From assembly GCF_900188405.1 (NCBI RefSeq), contig NZ_FZOF01000015.1, positions 124,001-188,000 of the forward strand: DNA of 64,000 nucleotides, given 5' to 3'. This DNA comes from Actinacidiphila glaucinigra (GTDB taxonomy: Bacteria > Actinomycetota > Actinomycetes > Streptomycetales > Streptomycetaceae). The stretch's first letter is position 1; each line of letters opens with the position of its first letter. This document shows positions 17,374-24,372 of this stretch, one piece after another. The notes beneath the pieces are model-generated. The model worked only from the letters and a program-made list of their open reading frames with translations, was not told where the DNA came from and did no database searches. Made by a program: the position numbers and the translations under genes.

Positions 17374-18618
17374 TCATGCCGGGTCACGGCGGCTCCTCGA
17401 TTGACGCGGCAGGTCGAGCGCCAGGGTGTCGGTGTACTCGCGCACCGCGCTCGTCCGCGAGACGACCCGCCCCCGGTGGATGACGATCCGGCTGTACGCC
17501 AGCGACAGCGCGCTCTCCAGCCGGTCGGCCCGCACCGCGAGCAGCTCGGCGGGGAAGCCCGCCTCCACCCGCACCTCGGGCAGCCCCATGACGGCGCGGG
17601 CGTCCCGGCTCACCGCCTCGTAGGCCTCCCCGGGGGCGCACTCGCCGTGTGTGGCGAGCAGGAAGGCGGCCTCCAGGGGGTCGCCGCGGCCGACGGGGTT
17701 GGCCAGATCGCGCAGTGCGCCGCTGCCCGCGGCGATCCGGACGCCTGCCGCCCGCAGCGTCCGCACCGGCGCGGTGCCGCCCCGGCGCACCGACTCCAGT
17801 GCGCCGCAGCCGCCCTGCGGGAGGGCGGTCAGCGAGACCCCGGCGGCGGCGAGCTGCCCGGCGAGACGGACGGTGGTGTCGTACGGGAGCCGGGTCAGAC
17901 CGCCGCAGGGGCCGAGGGCGACGCCCGGGCGCAGCCCGCCCGCCATCGCGGCGAGCCGGGAGAGCCGGGCCGGGTCGGCGGCGTCGGTGTGCAGGTCGAC
18001 GGGGAGGCCGAACTCGGCGGCGACGGTGAGCACGGTCTCCGCGTAGCCGGCCGGGTCGGGGTCGAGGTCGGGGCAGCCGCCCACCACGTCGGCCCCCATC
18101 TTGAGGGCGTCGCGGAGTACGGCGAGGCCGTCCGCGCCCGCGGGCCCGGTGAGCACCCGGGGCACGGCGACGGTCTGCACGTCGACCAGGCCGCGCAGCG
18201 CGCGCCGGGCCTGCAGCGCCGCCTCCAGGGCGCGCAGCCCCTGCACGTCGCCGATGCGGATGTGGGTGCGGACCGCGGTGGCGCCGTGGCCGAGCTGGTG
18301 GAGGGCGCCCTCGGTGACCCGGCGCTGCACGTCCTCGGCGTCGTACGAGGGCGGGCCGGCGGAGCCGGCGGTCAGGGCTGTGTCGAGGTGGGCATGGGGT
18401 TCGGCGGGGGCGGGCAGCAGGAGGTAGCCGCCGAGGTCGACCCGGGTGCCCTCGTGGAGGCTGCCGGCGGTGCCGACGGCCTCGATGCGCGCTCCGGCCA
18501 GACGCACGTCGACGGTGCGGCCGTCGGCGAGGCGGGCACCGCAGAGCAGGAGGGCGGGGGCTGGGGCGGCTTCGCCGAGCGGGGGGTCGGTGGGCTGCTG
18601 CGGCTGGCTGTCGGTCAT
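17374..18618 (-). CDS. Amidohydrolase-family (cytosine deaminase-like) protein with degenerate active site
   Basis: 414 residues from the ATG at 18618, preceded by GAGGAG. Overall fold and length match the cytosine deaminase branch. HAHLD (H75, H77) and one later His (H210, in VDLHTDAAD) are kept. Positions expected to hold the catalytic Glu after that His, the next metal-site His and the final metal-binding Asp read Ala, ALGPCGGL and AAGSGALRD. Compared with E. coli CodA (HCDEIDD, ASHTTA, GHDDVFDPW), the key acids and one His are missing. It may be an altered or non-catalytic relative. Confidence 0.8.
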   Translation of the reverse strand: MTDSQPQQPTDPPLGEAAPAPALLLCGARLADGRTVDVRLAGARIEAVGTAGSLHEGTRVDLGGYLLLPAPAEPHAHLDTALTAGSAGPPSYDAEDVQRRVTEGALHQLGHGATAVRTHIRIGDVQGLRALEAALQARRALRGLVDVQTVAVPRVLTGPAGADGLAVLRDALKMGADVVGGCPDLDPDPAGYAETVLTVAAEFGLPVDLHTDAADPARLSRLAAMAGGLRPGVALGPCGGLTRLPYDTTVRLAGQLAAAGVSLTALPQGGCGALESVRRGGTAPVRTLRAAGVRIAAGSGALRDLANPVGRGDPLEAAFLLATHGECAPGEAYEAVSRDARAVMGLPEVRVEAGFPAELLAVRADRLESALSLAYSRIVIHRGRVVSRTSAVREYTDTLALDLPRQSRSRRDPA

Positions 18619-18791
18619 CGCGCTCCTCGGGGCCGGAGGCAAGATCACGCGGTTCCGAGCCTAGGGGGCCGTGCCCGGTCCGTCCGGGAAGAGCGAATAG
18701 TCGTACTGGTGACGTCAAGTGACGTATGGGGCCGAGCGGCTGGGGCGGCGGAGGCGGGAGGTGGTCCGGCGACTGCCCGCAAGATACGGAT

Positions 18792-18820
18792 TTCACCTTC
18801 GGCTGCGGACCGTGTAATGT
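18792..18820 (+). promoter_or_regulatory. Promoter of tRNA-Thr
   Basis: TTCACC (18792-18797), 17-nt spacer, TAATGT (18815-18820), ending 11 bp before the mature tRNA. This is a good HrdB-type promoter. Confidence 0.7.
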
Positions 18821-18831
18821 CTTCCTCGCTC

Positions 18832-18904
18832 GCCCCAATAGCTCAGTCGGCAGAGCGTCTCCATGGTAAGGAGAAGGTCTACGGTTCGATTCCGTATTGG
18901 GGCT
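18832..18904 (+). tRNA. tRNA-Thr (GGT)
   Basis: 73 nt. Acceptor GCCCCAA pairs with TTGGGGC, discriminator T. The anticodon stem TCTCC/GGAGA encloses loop ATGGTAA, anticodon GGT at 18865-18867. The T-loop is TTCGATT. It lies immediately upstream of tRNA-Met, as in other actinobacteria. Confidence 0.95.
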
Positions 18905-18915
18905 CTGGTGATCGG

Positions 18916-18944
18916 ATGACCCGCCACCCGGCGGGTGATCTTTT
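18916..18944 (+). terminator. Hairpin with T-run between tRNA-Thr and tRNA-Met
   Basis: ACCCGCC / GGCGGGT inverted repeat followed by GATCTTTT. It is a likely terminator or processing hairpin between the two tRNAs. Confidence 0.6.
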
Positions 18945-18950
18945 CATCGA

Positions 18951-19023
18951 AGCGGCGTAGCTCAGTCGGTAGAGCAAGCGGCTCATAATCGCTGTGTCAC
19001 CGGTTCAAGTCCGGTCGCCGCTA
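18951..19023 (+). tRNA. tRNA-Met (CAT), elongator type
   Basis: 73 nt. Acceptor AGCGGCG pairs with CGCCGCT. Because pair 1-72 is A-T (not mismatched) and the anticodon stem AGCGG/TCGCT lacks the three G-C pairs of initiators, this is an elongator. Anticodon CAT is at 18984-18986. Position beside rpmG is typical for actinobacteria. Confidence 0.92.
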
Positions 19024-19028
19024 CCCGC

Positions 19029-19064
19029 GTAGCCGATTGTGGGATCGGTCCCTCAATCGGCTAC
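19029..19064 (+). terminator. Hairpin between tRNA-Met and rpmG
   Basis: A perfect 11-bp stem GTAGCCGATTG / CAATCGGCTAC with a nested GGGA/TCCC pairing, followed by TCTTT. It may terminate the tRNA transcript or attenuate read-through into rpmG. Confidence 0.65.
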
Positions 19065-19110
19065 TCTTTCCGTGTTCAAACCTTATTGCCGTTCGTCAAG
19101 GAGCACTCAC

Positions 19111-19275
19111 GTGGCCGCCACCGACGTCCGCCCGAAGATCACGCTGGCCTGCGTGGAGTGCAAGGAGCGGAACTACATCACCAAGAAGAACCGGCGCAAC
19201 GACCCGGACCGTCTTGAGATGAAGAAGCACTGCCCGCGCTGCAACGCGCACACCGCGCACCGCGAGACGCGCTGA
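19111..19275 (+). CDS. rpmG: 50S ribosomal protein L33 (zinc-ribbon form)
   Basis: 54 residues from the GTG at 19111, with AAGGAG 6 nt upstream. It contains CVEC and CPRC, the four cysteines of the zinc-binding (C+) form of L33. [22 protein letters not shown] is diagnostic. L33 is a small late-assembly protein of the large subunit. A terminator follows at 19295. Confidence 0.97.
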   Translation: MAATDVRPKITLACVECKERNYITKKNRRNDPDRLEMKKHCPRCNAHTAHRETR

Positions 19276-19294
19276 TCCAGGCCGTAAGACCAAC

Positions 19295-19324
19295 GAGGCC
19301 GCCCCTGCCAACGGGGGCGGCCTC
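19295..19324 (+). terminator. Terminator of rpmG
   Basis: GAGGCCGCCCC / GGGGCGGCCTC hairpin followed by TTGG, 20 bp after the stop. Confidence 0.75.
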
Positions 19325-19375
19325 TTGGCGTTGGCGGACCCGCCGACGTGTACATCACAGCTCCAGGAGGTGCCG

Positions 19376-19828
19376 ATGGCGCTGGACCAGTCCTTCGTGG
19401 GGCGGACGTATCCGCCCACCGCTCCGTACGAGGTGGGCCGGGAGAAGATCCGCGAGTTCGCCGAGGCCGTCGGTGACCCGAACCCGGTCTACACCGACCC
19501 CGACGCGGCCAAGGCCCTGGGCCACCAGGACGTGATCGCGCCGCCGACCTTCCCGTTCGTGATCACGTTCAAGGCCTCGGGGCAGGTCGTCCTCGACCCG
19601 GAGCTGGGACTGGACTACGGCCGGGTGGTGCACGGCGACCAGAAGTTCAGCTACACCCGCCCCGTGCGGGCCGGTGACCGCCTGTCGGTGACGGTCACCA
19701 TCGAGGCCATCAAGTCGCTCGCGGGCAACGACGTCATCGACGTCCGCGGCGAGGTCCACGACGAGAGCGGCGAGCACGTGGTGACGGCGCTGATGAAACT
19801 GGTGGCGCGCGCGCCGGAGGGTGAGTGA
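19376..19828 (+). CDS. MaoC-like dehydratase, HadA-type subunit
   Basis: 150 residues from the ATG at 19376, chosen for the strong AGGAGGT site upstream. The hot-dog fold protein carries FAEAVGDPNPVYTDPDAAKALG and VIAPPTFPFVITF. The hydratase catalytic Asp-His pair is not complete here (PNPVY instead of NPIH), as in mycobacterial HadA, the non-catalytic substrate-binding subunit. In Mycobacterium hadABC follow rpmG and form 3-hydroxyacyl-ACP dehydratases. The Streptomyces pair has the same position; its substrate is unknown. It lies 3 bp before its partner. Confidence 0.88.
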   Translation: MALDQSFVGRTYPPTAPYEVGREKIREFAEAVGDPNPVYTDPDAAKALGHQDVIAPPTFPFVITFKASGQVVLDPELGLDYGRVVHGDQKFSYTRPVRAGDRLSVTVTIEAIKSLAGNDVIDVRGEVHDESGEHVVTALMKLVARAPEGE

Positions 19829-19831
19829 CCG

Positions 19832-20266
19832 ATGACGGCGAAGATCTCCTACGACGAGGTCGAGGTCGGCACCGAGCTGCCGGCGCGGTCCTTCCCCGTG
19901 AACCGCGCCACACTCGTGCAGTACGCCGGCGCCTCCGGTGACTTCAACCCGATCCACTGGAACGAGAAGTTCGCCAGGGAGGTCGGCCTGCCGGACGTCA
20001 TCGCGCACGGCATGTTCACCATGGCCTCGGCGGTCCGCGTGGTGACGGACTGGGCCGGCGACCCGGGTGCGGTCGTGGAGTACGGCGTCCGCTTCACCAA
20101 GCCGGTCGTGGTGCCGAACGACGGCACGGGTGCGCTGATCGAGGTCAGCGCCAAGGTCGCGGCCAAGCTGGACGACGACGAGCGCACGGTCCGGGTGGAC
20201 GTGACGGCCGTCAGCGCCGGGCAGAAGGTGCTGGGCATGTCCCGCGCGGTGGTCCGGCTCGCGTAG
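19832..20266 (+). CDS. MaoC-like dehydratase, HadB-type catalytic subunit
   Basis: 144 residues, one hot-dog domain. The hydratase motif is intact: YAGASGDFNPIHWNEKFA followed by VIAHGMFTMA, giving the Asp and His of the R-specific enoyl hydratase family. With the preceding HadA-like protein it should form a heterodimeric 3-hydroxyacyl-thioester dehydratase. The stop of the first gene and this ATG are 3 bp apart, so the two are co-translated. There is no third (HadC) gene here. Confidence 0.9.
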   Translation: MTAKISYDEVEVGTELPARSFPVNRATLVQYAGASGDFNPIHWNEKFAREVGLPDVIAHGMFTMASAVRVVTDWAGDPGAVVEYGVRFTKPVVVPNDGTGALIEVSAKVAAKLDDDERTVRVDVTAVSAGQKVLGMSRAVVRLA

Positions 20267-20318
20267 CCGTGAGGAGAGGGCGGCGGGCGTGCCCGCCGTC
20301 TTCCTCTTGCCCAGGCTT

Positions 20319-20334
20319 GTTATTGACTGATAAC
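20319..20334 (+). promoter_or_regulatory. Putative TetR operator upstream of the tetR gene
   Basis: GTTATTGACTGATAAC, with 5-bp inverted ends GTTAT/ATAAC, lies 9 bp before the ATG at 20344. A similar 16-mer (12/16 matches) lies upstream of the MFS gene at 20951. Confidence 0.55.
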
Positions 20335-20343
20335 TTACTTCAC

Positions 20344-20907
20344 ATGGCAGGCGACGGGATGCGGATGAGCGCGGACGAGCGCCGCGAGGCGGCGGTCCGC
20401 GCGGCGATGGCGGAGTTCGGCACGGGTGGCTACAACGGCACCTCGACCGGCGTCATCGCCAAGCGCATGGGTGTGTCGCAGCCGTACCTCTTCAGGCTCT
20501 TCCCGAACAAGAAGGCGCTGTTCCTGGCCGCCGCGGCGCGGTGCGTCGAGACGATCGAGGCGCACTTCGAGAAGGCGGCCGAGGGGCTGGAGGGGGAAGA
20601 CGCCTTCGAGGCGATGTGCGGTTCGTACCAGGAGCTCGTCGGGGGCGGCGACGTCCTGCGGATGCAACTCCAGATGTACGTGGCCGCCGTCGACGACGAG
20701 GAGATCCGCGAGGCCTGCCGGCGCGGCTGGCTGGGTCTGTGGGACTACGTCAGGGTGCGCACAGGGGCGAGCGACGGCGACATGGCGCAGTTCTTCGGCA
20801 CGGGGATGCTCGTGAACGTGCTGGTGGCGCTCGGTGTCCCGCAGGACGAGCGCGGCTGGGCGGGGATCGTGGACCTCTATGGCGACCGCTTCCCGGAGAA
20901 GGGCTGA
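20344..20907 (+). CDS. TetR family transcriptional regulator
   Basis: 187 residues from the ATG at 20344 (MAGDGMRMSADERREAAVRAAM); the frame is open further up without a site. The N-terminal helix-turn-helix is at about 25-60 (STGVIAKRMGVSQPYLFRLFPNKKALF). The ligand domain has an FEKAAEGLEGEDAFEAM start. It probably represses itself and the adjacent MFS exporter through the paired operator-like sites at 20319 and 20951. The ligand is unknown. Confidence 0.92.
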   Translation: MAGDGMRMSADERREAAVRAAMAEFGTGGYNGTSTGVIAKRMGVSQPYLFRLFPNKKALFLAAAARCVETIEAHFEKAAEGLEGEDAFEAMCGSYQELVGGGDVLRMQLQMYVAAVDDEEIREACRRGWLGLWDYVRVRTGASDGDMAQFFGTGMLVNVLVALGVPQDERGWAGIVDLYGDRFPEKG

Positions 20908-20950
20908 CGGGTGGCGCCGGCGCATCCCGGGCCGACCCATGGCCATGAAA

Positions 20951-20966
20951 GTTATTGATCAATTAC
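20951..20966 (+). promoter_or_regulatory. Putative TetR operator upstream of the MFS exporter
   Basis: GTTATTGATCAATTAC is a near-palindrome centred on TTGATCAA. It shares GTTATTGA with the site before the tetR gene and lies 20 bp before the MFS ATG, where it would overlap the promoter. Confidence 0.55.
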
Positions 20967-20985
20967 TAATCGGCTGGGGGAGTTC

Positions 20986-22428
20986 ATGGCACAGCAACCG
21001 ACGGACGCCAGGCGCGGCAGCGTCGCCTGGGCACTCGTCATCACCAGCGTCGCCGGGTTCATGGCGGCGCTCGACAATCTCGTCGTCACCACCGCGCTGC
21101 CCTCCATCCGCGCGGACCTCGGCGGGGCCCTGGAGGACCTGGAGTGGACGGTGAGCGCCTACACGCTCACCTTCGCCGTCCTCCTGATGTTCGGCGCAGC
21201 CCTGGGCGACCGCTTCGGCCGCCGGCGCATGTTCCTCGTGGGGCTCGGCGTCTTCTCCGCGGCCTCCGCCGCCGCCGCGCTCGCCCCCGGCATGGGCGAA
21301 CTCATCGCCGCCCGCGCCGTCCAGGGTGTCGGCGCCGCGATCCTCATGCCGCTCACCCTCACCCTGCTCTCGGCCACCGTCCCGCCCGAGCGGCGCGGCA
21401 TGGTGTTCGGCATCTGGGGCGCCGTCAACGGCCTCGCGGTCGCCGCCGGACCGCTCATCGGCGGCTCGCTGACCGAGCACATCTCCTGGCAGTGGATCTT
21501 CTGGCTGAACGTCCCGATCGGCCTGCTCCTCCTGCCCCTCGCCCGGCTGCGGCTCACCGAGAGCCACGGCCCCGACCCCCGGCTCGACCTGACCGGCACG
21601 GTGCTCGCCAGCGCGGGTCTGTTCGGCATCGTCTACGCCCTCGTCCGCGGCAACGCGGACGGCTGGGCCAGCGGCCCGGTCCTGGGCGGCCTCATCGGCG
21701 GCGGCGTGCTGCTGGCCGCCTTCGTCCGGCACGGCATCCGCGCCCGCAACCCGATCCTGCCGATGCGGCTCTTCCGCAGCCGCGCCTTCGCCGCCGTCAA
21801 CGCGGCCAGCCTGCTGATGTTCCTCGGCATGTTCGGCTCGATCTTCCTGCTCAGCCAGTTCCTCCAGGGCGTCGCGGGCTACTCCCCGACGGAGGCGGGG
21901 CTGCGGATGCTGCCCTGGACCGGCATGCCGATGCTCGTCGCTCCCATCGCCGGCTTCCTCTCCGACCGCATCGGCGGCCGGCCGGTCGTCGCCGCCGGGC
22001 TCGCCCTGCAGGCGGTGGGGCTCGGCTGGTTCGCCCTGATCGTGGAGCCGGGCATGTCGTACGCGTCGCAGGTGCCGGCGCTGATCGTGAGCGGCATCGG
22101 GATGGCGATGTACTTCGCGCCCAGCGCCAACATCGTCATGGGCAGCGTCCGGCCGGAGGAGCAGGGCATCGCCTCGGGCGCCAACAACGCCCTCCGCGAG
22201 GTCGGCGGGGCCCTCGGCGTCGCCACCCTGGCGGCGGTCTTCTCCGCCCAGGGCGGCTACGAGTCCGCGACGCGGTTCGTCGACGGCCTCACCCCCGCGC
22301 TCTGGGTGGGCGCGGCCGCCGTCGCGGTCGGCGCGCTCGCGGCGCTCCTCGTCCCGGGACGCCGCGCCGCGAAGGTTCCCGGAGCGACCCCGGTCCCGGC
22401 CAAGCCCCTGGTCGACGCGGCGCCCTGA
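20986..22428 (+). CDS. MFS transporter, DHA2 (EmrB/QacA) type drug exporter
   Basis: 480 residues with about 14 hydrophobic segments. LDNLVVTTALPSIRADL (motif D1), GDRFGRRRMF (motif A) and WQWIFWLNVPIG (DHA2 signature) place it among 14-helix proton-driven drug exporters. GGGGGAG precedes the ATG. It follows the TetR gene and has a matching operator-like site, so it is probably an inducible efflux pump. Its substrate is unknown. Confidence 0.93.
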   Translation: MAQQPTDARRGSVAWALVITSVAGFMAALDNLVVTTALPSIRADLGGALEDLEWTVSAYTLTFAVLLMFGAALGDRFGRRRMFLVGLGVFSAASAAAALAPGMGELIAARAVQGVGAAILMPLTLTLLSATVPPERRGMVFGIWGAVNGLAVAAGPLIGGSLTEHISWQWIFWLNVPIGLLLLPLARLRLTESHGPDPRLDLTGTVLASAGLFGIVYALVRGNADGWASGPVLGGLIGGGVLLAAFVRHGIRARNPILPMRLFRSRAFAAVNAASLLMFLGMFGSIFLLSQFLQGVAGYSPTEAGLRMLPWTGMPMLVAPIAGFLSDRIGGRPVVAAGLALQAVGLGWFALIVEPGMSYASQVPALIVSGIGMAMYFAPSANIVMGSVRPEEQGIASGANNALREVGGALGVATLAAVFSAQGGYESATRFVDGLTPALWVGAAAVAVGALAALLVPGRRAAKVPGATPVPAKPLVDAAP

Positions 22429-22438
22429 CGGTGCCTCG

Positions 22439-22476
22439 CGCGAGGCGGGTGTGCCGACGCGGCGCACCCGCCTCGC
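22439..22476. terminator. Bidirectional hairpin between MFS and HxlR genes
   Basis: The 12-bp arms GCGAGGCGGGTG / CACCCGCCTCGC lie between convergent genes. Three copies of GCTCCGCCC follow at 22491-22517, a simple tandem repeat. Confidence 0.65.
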
Positions 22477-22526
22477 GGCATGATCCGTCCGCTCCGCCCG
22501 CTCCGCCCGCTCCGCCCGCCTGCCGT

Positions 22527-23018
22527 TCAGCCGGGTGGCGTGGCCCCCGTCCGCCCCGCGGGCGTCCACCCCTCGCTCCGGATGTCGAGCGCGAGGTCGC
22601 GGTCGTGGACCTCGTCCCCGCACGTGCGGCAGTACTCGACGGCGTCCACCGGATGGTCCCCCCGGTGCCGCAGTACCACCGGCGGCTCCTCCACCGCCCA
22701 CTTGTCGCCCCACGCCACCAGCGCCCGGATGACCGGCGCGAGATCGCGTCCCGCCTCCGTCAGGTGGTACTCGTACCGCGGCGGCCGCTCGCTGTAGGCG
22801 CGCCGTTCGACGATGCCGGCCTCCTCCAGAGCGCGCAGCCGCGCGGTGAGGCGGTCGCGGGGGGCGCCGGTGTTGCGGGCGAGGGCGTCGAAACGCCGGT
22901 TGCCGTAGAGGATCTCGCGGACCGCGAGCAGCGCCCACTTCTCGCCGACGACGTGCAGGGCCGCGGCGGCGGAGCAGGGACGCCCCGGCAGCGGCGGCAC
23001 AGGTGTGGTGGGGCTCAC
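22527..23018 (-). CDS. HxlR family transcriptional regulator with C-terminal Cys knuckle
   Basis: 163 residues. The conserved N-terminal Cys (PGRPCSAAAALHVVGEKWALLAVREILYGNRRF) and a winged helix-turn-helix to about residue 100 (LEEAGIVERRAYSERPPRYEYHLTEAG) identify HxlR. The C-terminal ~50 residues contain CRTCGDEVHDRD, a CxxC knuckle that many HxlR proteins lack. It is divergent from the thiolase gene, with two palindromes in the 126-bp gap, so it likely controls that gene, perhaps in response to a redox or electrophile signal through the cysteines (inference). Confidence 0.9.
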   Translation of the reverse strand: MSPTTPVPPLPGRPCSAAAALHVVGEKWALLAVREILYGNRRFDALARNTGAPRDRLTARLRALEEAGIVERRAYSERPPRYEYHLTEAGRDLAPVIRALVAWGDKWAVEEPPVVLRHRGDHPVDAVEYCRTCGDEVHDRDLALDIRSEGWTPAGRTGATPPG

Positions 23019-23037
23019 CGGCCCAGTCTCACACAGC

Positions 23038-23056
23038 GGGTTGTGATTCCAAACCC
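23038..23056. promoter_or_regulatory. Imperfect palindrome upstream of the HxlR gene
   Basis: GGGTT-N8-AAACCC arms (19 bp in all) lie 20 bp from the HxlR start. Part of the sequence (GTTTG when read on the other strand) resembles the site at 23086. Possible autoregulatory operator. Confidence 0.35.
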
Positions 23057-23085
23057 ACTCGCCCTACCCTCGTCTCCGCGTCATG

Positions 23086-23100
23086 GTTTGAAAGTCAAAC
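23086..23100. promoter_or_regulatory. Perfect 15-bp palindrome in the HxlR-thiolase gap
   Basis: GTTTGA-AAG-TCAAAC lies 44 bp before the thiolase ATG and 67 bp from the HxlR start. It is a good operator candidate for the divergent HxlR protein. Confidence 0.55.
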
Positions 23101-23144
23101 TAACCACTCGTCCCGCCCCACACCCCGCAGAAGGCGAGAACGTC

Positions 23145-24314
23145 ATGCGCGACGCGGTCATCGTCGAAGCCGTCCGCACCCCCATCGGCAAGGGCAAGCC
23201 GGGAGGTGCCCTCGCCGGGACGCACCCGGTGGAGCTGCTCGCCCACACCCTCAAGGAGCTCGTCGGCCGCAGCGGGATCGACCCGGCGCTCGTCGACGAC
23301 GTCATCGGCGGCACCGTCGACCAGGTCGGCGAGCAGGCCATGAACACCACCCGCTGGGCCTGGCTGTCGGCGGGCTTCCCGGACTCCGTCCCGGCCACCA
23401 CGGTCGACCGGCAGTGCGGCTCCTCGCAGCAGGCCGTGCACTTCGCCGCGCAGGGGGTCCTCGCCGGCGCGTACGACGTCGTCGTGGCCTGCGGTGTGGA
23501 GTCGATGAGCCGGGTCCCCATGTGGTCCAACGTGCCGCCCGGCGCGGACCCGTTCGGCCCGGGCGTCGCCGCGCGCTTCCCCGGCGGACTCGTGCCGCAG
23601 GGCATCAGCGCGGAGCTGATCGCCGCCAAGTGGTCGCTGAGCCGTGAGGCGATGGACGCCTTCGCCGCAGAGTCGCACGGCAGGGCCGCCGCCGCGTGGT
23701 CGGCCGGCGCCTTCGACGCCGAGGTCGCGCCGCTCGCCGGGCTCGCCACGGACGAGTCCGTCCGTCCCGCGACCACGCCCGAGATCCTCGCCGGGCTGCG
23801 CCCCGCCTTCGCCGACCCCGGCTACGCCGAGCGCTTCCCGCAGATCGAGTGGTCGGTCACGGCGGGCAACAGCAGCCCGGTCAACGACGGGGCCTCCGCC
23901 GTGCTGATCACCAGTGGCGAGACGGCCGAGCGCCTGGGCCTGCGCCCGCTCGCCCGGCTGCACAGCTTCGCCGTCACCGGCTCCGACCCCCTGCTGATGC
24001 TGACCGGCGTCATCCCGGCCACCGAACGCGTACTGCGCCGAGCCGGGCTGGACCTGGCGGACATCGACCTCTTCGAGGTCAACGAGGCCTTCGCGAGCGT
24101 CGTCCTCGCCTGGCTCCAGGAGACCGGCGCCGATCCCGCCAAGGTCAACGTCAACGGCGGCGCCATCGCGCTGGGCCACCCGCTCGGCGCCAGCGGCACC
24201 CGGCTGATGACCACCCTCGTCCACGCCATGCGGGCCAGGGGCGCGCGCTACGCGCTGCAGACCATGTGCGAGGCGGGCGGACTGGCCAACGCGACGCTCC
24301 TGGAGGCGCTCTGA
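23145..24314 (+). CDS. Thiolase family acetyl-CoA acyltransferase
   Basis: 389 residues from the ATG at 23145 (MRDAVIVEAVRTPIGKGKPGG), matching thiolase N-termini; the frame is open far upstream only through shadow codons of the MFS gene. Nucleophile Cys is in DRQCGSSQQAVHFA (about residue 89). NVNGGAIALGHPLGASG supplies the catalytic His. The C-terminal CEAGGLANA replaces the common CIGGGQG, with Cys kept. It condenses or cleaves 3-ketoacyl-CoA. Its start lies next to a palindrome shared with the divergent HxlR gene. Confidence 0.92.
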   Translation: MRDAVIVEAVRTPIGKGKPGGALAGTHPVELLAHTLKELVGRSGIDPALVDDVIGGTVDQVGEQAMNTTRWAWLSAGFPDSVPATTVDRQCGSSQQAVHFAAQGVLAGAYDVVVACGVESMSRVPMWSNVPPGADPFGPGVAARFPGGLVPQGISAELIAAKWSLSREAMDAFAAESHGRAAAAWSAGAFDAEVAPLAGLATDESVRPATTPEILAGLRPAFADPGYAERFPQIEWSVTAGNSSPVNDGASAVLITSGETAERLGLRPLARLHSFAVTGSDPLLMLTGVIPATERVLRRAGLDLADIDLFEVNEAFASVVLAWLQETGADPAKVNVNGGAIALGHPLGASGTRLMTTLVHAMRARGARYALQTMCEAGGLANATLLEAL

Positions 24315-24372
24315 TCCCGTACGGGACGGGCGGCATCCGTGGTCCGGCCGCCCGCCCCGTACCCTGAATGCC

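Noticed and set aside
22491-22517. Three copies of GCTCCGCCC as a possible regulatory repeat
   Set aside because: Short GC-only repeat between convergent genes; more likely slippage in low-complexity DNA.
21144-23144. N-terminal extension of the thiolase through the MFS gene
   Set aside because: The frame is open only because of GC bias; thiolases begin at the ATG at 23145, and the upstream part overlaps two other genes.
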